Positions 16,826 to 24,838 of a DNA stretch of 35,736 nt are shown here, one piece after another. The notes beneath the pieces were generated by a model, which saw only the letters and a program-made list of their open reading frames with translations, searched no databases and was not told the origin of the DNA. Origin of the DNA: Streptomyces lomondensis (GTDB lineage Bacteria > Actinomycetota > Actinomycetes > Streptomycetales > Streptomycetaceae); contig NZ_BMWC01000025.1 of assembly GCF_014651035.1 (NCBI RefSeq), positions 1-35,736 of the forward strand, read 5' to 3'. A program made the position numbers and the translations under genes. How positions within the stretch are numbered: position 1 is the first letter of the stretch; the number at the start of each line of letters is the position of its first letter.

Positions 16826-19582
16826 GTGCTGTTCGAACGCGAGCGTGAGCTCGAAATGTTAGACGGGCTCTTTGCGGAAACCGCCACCGGGCGGGGCAGG
16901 ATCGTGCTGGTCAGCGGAGCCGTTGCGAACGGAAAGACGGAACTTCTCCGAACCTTTGTCGACCGGAACAACTCCGGCGAAGCCATTTTCCTGTCGGCCA
17001 CCGCGACGGCCGCCGACCGTGAAATTCCCTTCGGTGTTCTGCGTCAGCTGCTCGAGTGCATGGCCGTTTCCGCCGAAGGCATCGAGAAGCTGATCAGTCC
17101 CGAGGACGAACTGGAAACCGTCCGCCGAGCCACCGCCGCACTGCTGGAAGTGTCCGGGACGGCACCGCTGGTCGTCATCGTCGACGACGTGCACCACACC
17201 GACGAGCCCTCGATGGACTGCCTGTTGCGCCTGACCAACCGCAGTCGCTCGACCCGTACCATGCTCATGCTCGCGGAGTCGGCGTACGACTGGTCGATGC
17301 ACCCCTCGTACCGGATCGAACTCGTCCGGCAGACGCACTTCCGCAGGATCCGCCTCGCCCCCCTGTCCGTGACCGGGGTATCCGAGATGGTCACGCAGCA
17401 CCTCGGGCGAGAGGCGGCGCGCAGCCTCGCCTGCGAGGTCCACGAGGCAACGGGCGGCAACCAACTGCTTGTTCGCGCCCTCATCGAGGACCACGGCGAC
17501 GCGGTGGAGACCTTCGAGCGCGACTCCCGCGTGGCCGGCGAAAGCTTCCGCCAGGCCGTGCTCACCTGCCTGCAGCGCAGCGGCCCGGACGCGCTCGCCG
17601 TGGCCAGGGCGCTCGCCGTCCTCGACACCGCGGCATCGTCGGACCGGGTCGCGAAACTGATCGGCCGTGACCCCGATGTGGTCACCCGCCTGCTGCACGC
17701 CCTGCACGCCCTGGGGCTGCTGGACGGCGACTGCTTCCGGAACCCGCTCGGCCGCGCCGCCGTGTACGACGACCTGCCAGGAACCGAGCTGGCCCGACTG
17801 CACACGGGCGCCGCGCAGTTGCTGCGCCAGGGCGCGGGAGACGCCATCGAGGTCGCCGAGCACCTCGTGGCGGCCAAGAGCGTGCGGGCCGACTGGGCCG
17901 TCGGCGAGCTGCGGCGGGCGGCCGAGGAGGCGCTGGCCGTCGACGACGACGCGGCCGCCATCAAGTACGTCGAGTTCGCGCTCTCCGTCTGCACCGAGGC
18001 ACGCCAGCGCGCCCAGCTGAGGATGCTGTTGATCCGCGCCGAGTGGCGCAAGGACCCCGGGGCGGCGGCCCGCCACCTGACGGCCCTCTTCCAGGAGCAG
18101 CGGGACGGACACCTCGACGCCGACCAGACGGCCGCGCTCGTGCGCTACGGCATGTGGCACGGGCGGACCGAGGAGGCCGCCGAGGCACTGGACCAACTGG
18201 TGCGGCTGCGCCCGACGGTGAACGAACCCCTCGGCAGCCTCCTGAGCAGCACCAGGGACTGGCTCAGCCACGCCTACCCGCAGTTCCTGCCCGCCGACAT
18301 CGACGGCGCCCCCGTGCCGCAGGCCGACAGCGCCGCCGCGCCGCCGGCCCAGCAGGACCAGGCCGCCGCAGTGCTCAGCGCGGTCCTCAGCCAGGGCGAC
18401 GGTGACGGGCGGTGCACCCGCGTAGCCGAGCAGATACTGCAGGGCACCCCCCTCACCGACAACTCCCTGGAAGCCATCACCTCGGCCATCCAGACGCTCG
18501 TCTACGGCGAGCGGCTGCCCTTGGCGGCGCGCTGGTGCGACATGCTGCTCGCCGAGGCGGAGGCCCGCGGCGTCACCTGGTGGCATGCGGTCTTCTCCGC
18601 CTGCCGGGCCGAGATAGCCATCCGCAACGGCGAGCTGGTCGACGCCGAGAGACACGCGGCCCGCGCCCTGGACCTGATCGGCCCCGACGGCTGGGGCGTC
18701 GCGATCGGCGTGCCGCTCGGAGCCCTCCTGTACACGGCCACCGCCATGGGGGACTTCGAGAGCGCCCGCAAGTACCTGAAGGAACCGGTTCCGTCGGCCA
18801 TGTTCCAGACCCGGTACGGGCTGGCCTACCAGCGGGCCAGAGGCCGCTACTACCTGGCCACCGACCGGCTGCAGGCCGCGCTCGCCGACTTCCGCTACTG
18901 CGGAGAGCTGATGACGGCCTGGGACCTCGACGCCCCCGCGCTCGTCCCGTGGCGCAGCGACTCCGCGGAGGTCCACCTCAGGCTCGGCGACTACGAGCGG
19001 GCCCAACAGCTCGCCCAGGAGCAGATGTCCCTCTCCGGCTCGCCCAAGTCGCGTACCCACGGCGCCTCGCTGCGGGTGCTTGCCGCGACCACCGGCCACC
19101 GGGGGCGGCTGCGGCTCCTGAAGGAGTCCGTCGAGGTCCTCCAGGTCAGCGGGGACCGGCTGACGCTCACCCAGGCGCTGTACGACCTCAGCAGGGTGCA
19201 TCAGGTCCTCGGCGAGTTCGGCAAGGCGCGGATGATCTCGCGCAGGGCCGGCCGCCTCGCCAAGGAGTGCCGGGTCCAGCGGATGCAGGAGCAGAGCGCC
19301 CCGAGCCACGAGCAGCCGCTGATGCTCGTGCCGGACGAGGGCGACACCTGGAAGCAGCCCGGCACCCCGGCACGGCAGGCGGCCGACATGCTCACGCTCT
19401 CCGAGCGCAAGGTCGCCGCGCTGGCCTCGCTCGGCTACACCAACCGCGAGATATCCGGAAAGCTGCACATCACCGTCAGCACGGTGGAGCAGCATCTCAC
19501 CAAAATATTCCGGAAGTTGAAGGTCAAGCGCAGAACCGACCTGCCCGTCGAGCTGGAATTCCACGCCGCATCAACGGCTTGA
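16826..19582 (+). CDS. LAL family (large ATP-binding LuxR/MalT-type) transcriptional activator
   Basis: This 918-aa regulator has an N-terminal AAA-type ATPase with a P-loop GAVANGKT (31-38) and Walker B VVIVDD (about 116-121). A long helical-repeat middle follows, and a C-terminal LuxR-type helix-turn-helix sits at about 855-912 (SERKVAALASLGYTNREI, then STVEQHLTKIF). LAL proteins are typical pathway-specific activators of PKS clusters, so it probably switches on the genes around it. Codon 12 is TTA, a rare leucine codon in Streptomyces read by the bldA tRNA, so its translation is likely tied to development. The GTG start is preceded by a purine-rich AAAGG. It converges with the response-regulator gene downstream. 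Confidence 0.93.
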   Translation: MLFERERELEMLDGLFAETATGRGRIVLVSGAVANGKTELLRTFVDRNNSGEAIFLSATATAADREIPFGVLRQLLECMAVSAEGIEKLISPEDELETVRRATAALLEVSGTAPLVVIVDDVHHTDEPSMDCLLRLTNRSRSTRTMLMLAESAYDWSMHPSYRIELVRQTHFRRIRLAPLSVTGVSEMVTQHLGREAARSLACEVHEATGGNQLLVRALIEDHGDAVETFERDSRVAGESFRQAVLTCLQRSGPDALAVARALAVLDTAASSDRVAKLIGRDPDVVTRLLHALHALGLLDGDCFRNPLGRAAVYDDLPGTELARLHTGAAQLLRQGAGDAIEVAEHLVAAKSVRADWAVGELRRAAEEALAVDDDAAAIKYVEFALSVCTEARQRAQLRMLLIRAEWRKDPGAAARHLTALFQEQRDGHLDADQTAALVRYGMWHGRTEEAAEALDQLVRLRPTVNEPLGSLLSSTRDWLSHAYPQFLPADIDGAPVPQADSAAAPPAQQDQAAAVLSAVLSQGDGDGRCTRVAEQILQGTPLTDNSLEAITSAIQTLVYGERLPLAARWCDMLLAEAEARGVTWWHAVFSACRAEIAIRNGELVDAERHAARALDLIGPDGWGVAIGVPLGALLYTATAMGDFESARKYLKEPVPSAMFQTRYGLAYQRARGRYYLATDRLQAALADFRYCGELMTAWDLDAPALVPWRSDSAEVHLRLGDYERAQQLAQEQMSLSGSPKSRTHGASLRVLAATTGHRGRLRLLKESVEVLQVSGDRLTLTQALYDLSRVHQVLGEFGKARMISRRAGRLAKECRVQRMQEQSAPSHEQPLMLVPDEGDTWKQPGTPARQAADMLTLSERKVAALASLGYTNREISGKLHITVSTVEQHLTKIFRKLKVKRRTDLPVELEFHAASTA
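16859..16861 (+). promoter_or_regulatory. TTA (bldA-type) codon in the regulator
   Basis: Leu12 of the LAL activator is encoded by TTA. In Streptomyces such codons early in regulators make expression depend on the bldA leucyl-tRNA. I noticed no other in-frame TTA in the genes I read closely, but did not scan every codon. Confidence 0.7.
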
Positions 19583-19590
19583 TGGTGCAA

Positions 19591-19612
19591 GGGCAGATTT
19601 CCCCGTCTGCCC
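19591..19612. terminator. Hairpin between convergent regulator genes
   Basis: GGGCAGA and TCTGCCC form a 7-bp perfect stem with an 8-base loop between the ends of the LAL gene and the oppositely oriented response-regulator gene. It could end transcription from both sides. Confidence 0.45.
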
Positions 19613-19633
19613 GTATGCCCGTGTCACCGCGTT

Positions 19634-20296
19634 CTACTCCTGCGTGTCATGGGTGTTGTTGAGGTAAGCGATCACGGCCAGCACTCGCCGGTTGTCATGG
19701 TTGGACTGCGGCAGGTCCAGCTTGGCGAAGATGCTGGCCGTGTGCTTGCTCACCGCGCTGTCGCTGAGGAACAGCCGTTCCGAGATGGCCCCGTTGGACC
19801 GGCCCTCCGCCATGAGCGCGAGCACTTCCCGCTCCCGCTCCGTCAGCGTCGACAGCGGACTGCGCTGCCCGCCGGGACGGACCAGCTGGGCCACCACCTC
19901 CGGATCCATGGCCGTGCCGCCGGCGGCCACCCGGCGCACCGAGCCGATGAACTCGTCGTCGTCGAAGACACGGTCCTTGAGCAGATAGCCGATCCCGCCC
20001 TGGCCGTCCGCGAGCAGCTCGCGCGCGTACAACTGCTCCACATACTGCGAAAGCACCAGGACCGGCAGTCCTGGCAGCTCTTTGCGGGCCGCGAGCGCCG
20101 CCCGCAGTCCTTCGTCGGTGAACGTCGGCGGCAGCCGCACATCGACGAGCGCCACATCGGGCCGGTGATCGAGCAGCGCCGTCAACAGATCAGGGCCGTT
20201 GTCGACCACGGCGGTCATCTCGAAGCCGTGGTCCTCCAGTAGATGGGTCAGTCCTTTTCTGAGGAGGTACTGGTCCTCGCCGAGGACAACACGCAC
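19634..20296 (-). CDS. NarL/FixJ family response regulator
   Basis: This 220-aa protein has an N-terminal receiver with the acidic pair Glu7/Asp8, phospho-acceptor Asp52 (ALVDVRLPP) and a conserved Lys in YLLKD near 106. The C-terminal LuxR-type helix-turn-helix (about 150-210) begins LTEREREVLALMAEG. The GTG start lies inside the 3' end of the sensor kinase gene (49-base overlap), so the two are co-translated and form one two-component system. Its targets are not evident; it may govern the VC0807-like membrane protein gene or be unrelated to the cluster. Confidence 0.93.
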   Translation of the reverse strand: MRVVLGEDQYLLRKGLTHLLEDHGFEMTAVVDNGPDLLTALLDHRPDVALVDVRLPPTFTDEGLRAALAARKELPGLPVLVLSQYVEQLYARELLADGQGGIGYLLKDRVFDDDEFIGSVRRVAAGGTAMDPEVVAQLVRPGGQRSPLSTLTEREREVLALMAEGRSNGAISERLFLSDSAVSKHTASIFAKLDLPQSNHDNRRVLAVIAYLNNTHDTQE

Positions 20297-22137
20297 GGCA
20301 ACTCCATGGTCAAGGTGGTGGGGCCGCCGGGAGGGGAGGCCACTTCTAACAGACCGTCAAAGGTAGCGAGCCGCCGCTGGATCCCCCGCAGCCCGCTGCC
20401 CAGCGTCGGATCCGCGCCACCGCGGCCGTCGTCGGTCACGGTGATCCACAGCGCGCCCGCCGCATGGCGCAGGACGACGCGCACCCGCTCGGCGCCCGAG
20501 TGCTTGGCGGCGTTCGACAGCGCCTCGCTCACCGAGAAGTACGCGCACGCCGCCACGGGCGGCGCCGGCCTGCCCGGCAGATCGACGCTCACGTCCACCG
20601 CCAGCGGATGGCCGAGTGCCAGCGCGCGCACGGCGTCCGCCAGCCCCCGCTCGGCCAGCACGGGCGGATGCACCCCGCGCACCAGCGCGCGCAGATCGGC
20701 GAGGGCCGCGGCCGAGTTCTCACGGGCCTCGGCCACCATCTCGAGCAGCTCGGGCGACTGCCCGTCCAGGCGCCGCTCGATGGCCCGCAGCGTCATGCCG
20801 ATGGCGACCAGCCGCGTCTGCGCCCCGTCGTGCAGATCCCGCTCGATCCTGCGCAGCTCGGCGGCCTGGACACCGGAGGCCTCCGCCCGCGTCGCGGTCA
20901 ACTGCTCGACGCGCAGGGCGAGCTGGGACTTCCTGGTCGGCGCGAGCAGCAGCGCACTCCACGCGGCCAGGCCGCGCAGGGCGTACGGCGTCACCCACAC
21001 CGCGAGCACCGCGGGCGGCACGCCGAGCGCGAGGCCCGGCCCGCCGGCACCCCACCGCACCACCAGCGCGACCACGGCCGCCGGGCCGAGCAGCAGCACC
21101 GCACAGACGAACGGGTTGAGCAGCAGCCACAGCAGGTCCCGCCAGGTCGCGGGGTCGCCGAGCAGCCGGCGCCGCGCGGTCAGCCACCTGGGCAGGATCG
21201 GATTGCTGTGCAGATGCCTGCCGTACGCGTAATGCCCGTCCGCCCGTTGGGCCGGCGGCTCGGGCCTCGGCCGGTACGGCGCGGGGATGTCCACCCCGGC
21301 CCACTCGCCCAGCAGCTCCCGCCACAGCCCGGTCAGACGCCGGCTCGGCTCGACCGCCCACGCGAAGACGGGCACCAGCCCCAGGGGCACCGACAGGACC
21401 AGCGCCACCAGCTGGAACAGGGCCAGCAGGAACCCGCACAGCGCGAGCAGACACAGCAGGACGGCCGCGCCCAGGCCCTGAGCGGCCCGCCGTGGCCACG
21501 TCCACCAACCCGCCCCCGGGCCGCCCGCCACACCGCCGGGCGACAGCAGGCGCTTCGTCAGACGGCCGTGCGCCCGCAGCGCCCAGGGGCCCGCGGCGAA
21601 GCCCACGAGCAGCAGCGGCACACCGAGCACCGCCGCCCCGAGCGCCGGCCAGGACACCTGCCACCACAGCACAGCCGTGAGCCCCGCGAGGCCGCAGCCC
21701 ACCAGAGCGGCGGGCAGCAGCGCCAGGGGCGCGCACAGCAGGGGGTCGACCAGTAGCCACACCAGATCCCGCAGCGTCGCCCGGTCCCGGGAGACCTGCC
21801 GGGCCCGCCGCTTGCGCAGGGCGGCCTCTTCGGACGCGTACAGCCGTCGGCCCTGGCGGAACCAGCCGCCCTCGCGGGGCTGCGGGGCCGATACCGGCGA
21901 GGTGTACGGCACGGGGATGTCCACCCCGGACCAGGCGGCGGCCAGGCGGCGGCGCAGCAGCGGCAGCCGGCGCAGACGCAGCACCGTGCCGCCGGCGCCG
22001 AGCGCGGCCGCCACGGCCGTCGGCACGAAACACAGCAACCCCACGACGGAGAGGGCGGCCAGGGCCGCCCCGCGGGCCGGCGCGGGCCCGTGCCGGTAGG
22101 GCCAGGAGCCGATGGCAGGTCTGACGTCGCCGGTCAC
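20248..22137 (-). CDS. Membrane sensor histidine kinase with duplicated sensor module
   Basis: This 629-aa kinase starts at a GTG three bases after GGAGGT. The N-terminal two thirds contain several hydrophobic segments arranged as two copies of the same module. Each copy begins with GVDIP(V/A)PY, continues to an (R/W)RDL(V/L)WLL segment and runs into a membrane stretch. The catalytic part has a HisKA_3 dimerisation helix with the phospho-accepting His436 in ERDLHDGAQ, followed by an HATPase_c domain with NAAKHSG and DDGRGG. It resembles actinobacterial sensors of unknown signal that pair with NarL-type regulators. The response-regulator gene overlaps its 3' end. Confidence 0.92.
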   Translation of the reverse strand: MTGDVRPAIGSWPYRHGPAPARGAALAALSVVGLLCFVPTAVAAALGAGGTVLRLRRLPLLRRRLAAAWSGVDIPVPYTSPVSAPQPREGGWFRQGRRLYASEEAALRKRRARQVSRDRATLRDLVWLLVDPLLCAPLALLPAALVGCGLAGLTAVLWWQVSWPALGAAVLGVPLLLVGFAAGPWALRAHGRLTKRLLSPGGVAGGPGAGWWTWPRRAAQGLGAAVLLCLLALCGFLLALFQLVALVLSVPLGLVPVFAWAVEPSRRLTGLWRELLGEWAGVDIPAPYRPRPEPPAQRADGHYAYGRHLHSNPILPRWLTARRRLLGDPATWRDLLWLLLNPFVCAVLLLGPAAVVALVVRWGAGGPGLALGVPPAVLAVWVTPYALRGLAAWSALLLAPTRKSQLALRVEQLTATRAEASGVQAAELRRIERDLHDGAQTRLVAIGMTLRAIERRLDGQSPELLEMVAEARENSAAALADLRALVRGVHPPVLAERGLADAVRALALGHPLAVDVSVDLPGRPAPPVAACAYFSVSEALSNAAKHSGAERVRVVLRHAAGALWITVTDDGRGGADPTLGSGLRGIQRRLATFDGLLEVASPPGGPTTLTMELPCVLSSARTSTSSEKD

Positions 22138-22191
22138 CGCACCTCCGCAGTCCGGATGGATCTCCAGTCTGGCACGGCCGGGGAGACGCCG

Positions 22192-22219
22192 GTGGGGGTG
22201 CAGTTTTCTGCACCCCCAC
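22192..22219. promoter_or_regulatory. Perfect inverted repeat in the divergent kinase/membrane-protein promoter region
   Basis: GTGGGGGTGCAG and CTGCACCCCCAC are perfect 12-base arms separated by TTTT. It lies between the divergent kinase gene and the VC0807-like gene, so it may be an operator (perhaps for the two-component regulator) or a transcript hairpin. Confidence 0.45.
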
Positions 22220-22314
22220 TGTGCTCGTGACTGCATTCCGGACGGCCACGCCCGGCACATAGCGTGAGGAACGAAGCAAGCACGGGACGGCGGCACGACA
22301 GGGAGGAGGCCACG

Positions 22315-23046
22315 GTGGCGACAGAACTGCCGCAACGGCCACGGCGGGCGAACGGTGCGACGCAGGCCGGCACGGAGCCGCGGACGGAGGAGTCAGCGGC
22401 CGCGGCCGCACCGCAGCGCGAGGAACGCAACCCGCGCACCATGCTGATCAAGGTCACTGCCCTCGACATGGCACTGCCGCTCCTTCTCTACTACGGCCTG
22501 CGGATGCTGGGCATGAACCAGTGGCTCGCCCTCGTGATCAGCGGTGCCCTGCCGCTGGCCCGCCTCGTGTACCAGGTGGTCAGAGAGCGCAAGGTGGAGC
22601 GGACGACGCTCTTCTCCCTGAGCATCATCGTCACCAGCACACTGGTGTCACTGCTCACCGGAGACCCCAGACTGGTCCTGGCCAGGGAGAGTTACTTCAC
22701 CGCGCTCGTCGGCCTCTGGATGCTCAGCACCCTGCTGGCCAAGCGGCCCTTCCTCTACGCGGCGACCATCCAGATCCTCCCGGAGGCCACCGCGCGTTCC
22801 TGGCGCGAGGACTGGGACAACTCCCCGGACTTCCGCAAGGCCATGCGCCTGATGACCGCCGCATGGGGAGCCGCTTTCCTGATCGACGCCGTGGCCCGGG
22901 TGGTGATGGCGTACACGCTGCCGGTCGACAGCGTGCCGCTCCTCGGCGCGGGACTGCTGGTCGTGATGCTGATCGCGGTCGTGCAGTTCAGCAAGGCGTA
23001 CGCCAGGCGGCTCGCCGTCCGGCTCGGCAGGCCGAGCTCCGTCTGA
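22315..23046 (+). CDS. VC0807 family-like integral membrane protein
   Basis: This 243-aa protein has a polar, alanine-rich N-terminal 40 residues followed by about five to six hydrophobic segments, including MALPLLLYYGLRMLG and a C-terminal LLGAGLLVVMLIAVVQF. The pattern fits the VC0807 family of bacterial membrane proteins, whose function is not established. The GTG start has GGAGG six bases upstream; an earlier in-frame GTG at 22264 lacks such a site. It is divergent from the sensor kinase and may be its target. Confidence 0.75.
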   Translation: MATELPQRPRRANGATQAGTEPRTEESAAAAAPQREERNPRTMLIKVTALDMALPLLLYYGLRMLGMNQWLALVISGALPLARLVYQVVRERKVERTTLFSLSIIVTSTLVSLLTGDPRLVLARESYFTALVGLWMLSTLLAKRPFLYAATIQILPEATARSWREDWDNSPDFRKAMRLMTAAWGAAFLIDAVARVVMAYTLPVDSVPLLGAGLLVVMLIAVVQFSKAYARRLAVRLGRPSSV

Positions 23047-23080
23047 GCCTCCGCGGACCTCGCGGAGCTTCCCCAACACT

Positions 23081-23146
23081 CCCGTCCGGGCGTCCCCTTC
23101 ACCACGTGAGTCCACCCCCGTACTCATGTGGTGCCGCCCGGACGGG
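23081..23146. terminator. Long nested hairpin between convergent genes
   Basis: The outer arms CCCGTCCGGGCG (23081-23092) and CGCCCGGACGGG (23135-23146) are a perfect 12-bp pair. An inner pair CACCACGTGAGT/ACTCATGTGGTG matches with one G-U. It lies between the ends of the membrane-protein gene and the AroQ-like gene, consistent with a bidirectional terminator. Confidence 0.65.
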
Positions 23147-23581
23147 TCAGTCCTTTGTCAGGTTCAGCAGGGCGCGGGCCGCCAGTTCGTACCCGTAGGC
23201 CCCGAGCCCCACGACGATCCCGCTGGCCAGTGGCGCGATCACTGACTCGTGCCGGAACTGTTCCCGCGCCCACACATTGGACAGATGGACCTCGATCCAG
23301 GGGCGCGGGTAGTTGGCGAGCGCGTCCCGCAGGCTCCAGCCGGCGATCATCAGGGCGCCGGGGTTCACTATCGCGCCGACGGTGTCGTAGCTGCTCTGGA
23401 TGGCCTGGATCAGCTCGCCCTCGGACTCGCGCTGGACGGACACCACGTCCCAGCCGTTGCCCTTCACCTCCTGCGCCACGGCCGCCTCGATGTCGGCCAG
23501 CGTCGCCTTCCCGTACACCTCGGGCTCGCGGTGGCCGAGGATCCCCAGGTTGGGCCCGTTGAGGAGAAGCAGTCTGCTCAC
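23147..23581 (-). CDS. Type II 3-dehydroquinate dehydratase (AroQ) family protein, altered active site
   Basis: This 144-aa protein has the usual length and fold signatures of type II dehydroquinase: NGPNLG, catalytic Arg18 and Tyr23 in REPEVYG, Asn73, His99 in EVHLSNV, Arg106 and Arg110. Compared from memory with the M. tuberculosis enzyme, three conserved histidines are replaced: Ile79 for His81, Trp104 for His106 and Glu112 for His114. The loop around Asn73 reads NPGALMIAGWSLRDA instead of the normal threonine/histidine-rich form. It may therefore act on something other than 3-dehydroquinate. It starts with GTG and is transcribed in the same direction as the dehydroquinate-synthase gene, 127 bases behind it. 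Family membership is clear; activity is uncertain. Confidence 0.88.
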   Translation of the reverse strand: MSRLLLLNGPNLGILGHREPEVYGKATLADIEAAVAQEVKGNGWDVVSVQRESEGELIQAIQSSYDTVGAIVNPGALMIAGWSLRDALANYPRPWIEVHLSNVWAREQFRHESVIAPLASGIVVGLGAYGYELAARALLNLTKD

Positions 23582-23660
23582 GATGCACCCCGCGTGCTCG
23601 GACCGGCGCCCCGCAGGGCCCGGCAGTGTTCCCTAGTGGTCACACCGTGCCCTGCCGAAG

Positions 23661-23694
23661 CCCCACACCGGTCCGCATGCCGCCAAGTGTGGGG
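23661..23694 (-). terminator. Inverted repeat between the DHQS-like and AroQ-like genes
   Basis: CCCCACAC and GTGTGGGG form perfect 8-base arms with an 18-base loop. The element lies downstream of the synthase gene and upstream of the dehydratase gene, so it is either a terminator for the first or a control site for the second. Confidence 0.35.
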
Positions 23695-23708
23695 TGTTCA
23701 GGGGGAAC

Positions 23709-24728
23709 TTAGGGGGTCACCGAGGCCAGGGTCTCGGCGACGGTGGCCTCCGGGACGTCGTGAACGAGCTCGGGGCCGCGGGCGCCGTCCAGGACGAACG
23801 ACAGACCGCTCGTGGCCTTCTTGTCGAGCCGCATCAGAGCGATGAGCCGGTCCGGGGCGAGTCCGGCGGGAATCTCGGTGGGAAGCGAGTAGCCGCGTAC
23901 GACATCCAGGTGCTCGGCGACGCGCGCCGCGCCGATCCGGCCGAGCGCACCCGCGAGCCGGCCGGCGAAGACCGTGCCGATGGCGACGCCCTCGCCGTGC
24001 CGCAGCGCGTAGTCCGTCGCCCGCTCCAGCGCATGCCCCAGTGTGTGGCCGTAGTTGAGGATGTGACGGCGGCCCGTGTCCCGCTCGTCGGCGGTCACGA
24101 CCGACGCCTTGAGGGCCACGCTCGCGGCGATCTGTTCGTGCAGCGGCAGCGACCGCAGATCGCCCGCTCCGATGAAGTGGCAGCGGGCGATCTCGCCGTA
24201 GCCGTTGATCCACTCCCGCTCCGGCAGTGTCTCCAGATAGTCGGTGTCGCACAGCACGGCCTTCGGCTGCCAGTACGCGCCGACCAGGTTCTTGCCCTCG
24301 GGGAGGTTCACCGCGGTCTTCCCGCCGACGCTCGCGTCCACCTGCGCCAGCAGCGACGTCGGCAGATGGATCACCGGTACGCCGCGGTGGTAGAGCGCGG
24401 CGGCGAGACCGACGGAGTCGGTGGTCGTGCCGCCGCCGCAGGAGACCACGGCGTCCGACCGGGTCAGGCCGAACTCGGCGAAGCGGCGGCACAGTTCCTC
24501 CACCGTCGCCAGCGTCTTGTCCTCCTCGCCGTCCCTGGCCGCGAGCATCAGGCTGGGCACCCCGGGATCGGGCACCCAGTCCGCCGGCCGCGCGGACACC
24601 ACGGCGACCCGCCTGGCGCCCAGTTCGGCGACGACCTCGGGAAGCGTGTGGCGTACCCCCGGGCCGATGCGTACGGCGTACGAGCGTTCGCCGAGCGCGA
24701 CCTCGATCCGCCTGTGCGTCATGGACAC
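23709..24728 (-). CDS. 3-Dehydroquinate synthase family protein
   Basis: This 339-aa sugar-phosphate cyclase has GGGTTTD (NAD site, 98-104), Asp131 and Lys137 in QVDASVGGKT, metal ligands Glu179, His228 and His244, Asn225 in NYGHTLGHALE and the late Lys in LDKK. This pattern matches dehydroquinate synthase more than valiolone or scyllo-inosose synthases. One departure is Arg182 where family members normally have a catalytic Lys (GEIAR instead of AEVIK). It would convert DAHP to 3-dehydroquinate or close a related sugar ring. The GTG at 24728 has GAGGAG seven bases upstream and is preferred over the ATG two codons later. A primary aroB is expected elsewhere in the genome, so this copy is probably dedicated to the cluster. 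Confidence 0.88.
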   Translation of the reverse strand: MSMTHRRIEVALGERSYAVRIGPGVRHTLPEVVAELGARRVAVVSARPADWVPDPGVPSLMLAARDGEEDKTLATVEELCRRFAEFGLTRSDAVVSCGGGTTTDSVGLAAALYHRGVPVIHLPTSLLAQVDASVGGKTAVNLPEGKNLVGAYWQPKAVLCDTDYLETLPEREWINGYGEIARCHFIGAGDLRSLPLHEQIAASVALKASVVTADERDTGRRHILNYGHTLGHALERATDYALRHGEGVAIGTVFAGRLAGALGRIGAARVAEHLDVVRGYSLPTEIPAGLAPDRLIALMRLDKKATSGLSFVLDGARGPELVHDVPEATVAETLASVTP

Positions 24729-24764
24729 TTGAAAACTCCTCGTGGTCGGCCGTCCGGGGAAATC

Positions 24765-24781
24765 AGGGGTGGCATAGGGGT
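24765..24781. promoter_or_regulatory. Direct repeat of AGGGGT in a divergent promoter region
   Basis: AGGGGT occurs at 24765-24770 and 24776-24781, one 11-base turn apart, between the divergent DHQS-like and PPTase genes. The core resembles the TAGGGGTTG motif seen in other intergenic regions of the cluster. It could be a tandem activator site. Confidence 0.35.
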
Positions 24782-24838
24782 ACCAGCGCCGAGGGGGCGA
24801 CAAATACGCTGCTCGAAATCGCTCCCTAAGGGAACTCA

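Noticed and set aside
23709..24728. 2-epi-5-epi-valiolone or 2-deoxy-scyllo-inosose synthase
   Set aside because: The VDASVGGKT and NYGHTLGHALE segments fit dehydroquinate synthase better than those relatives.
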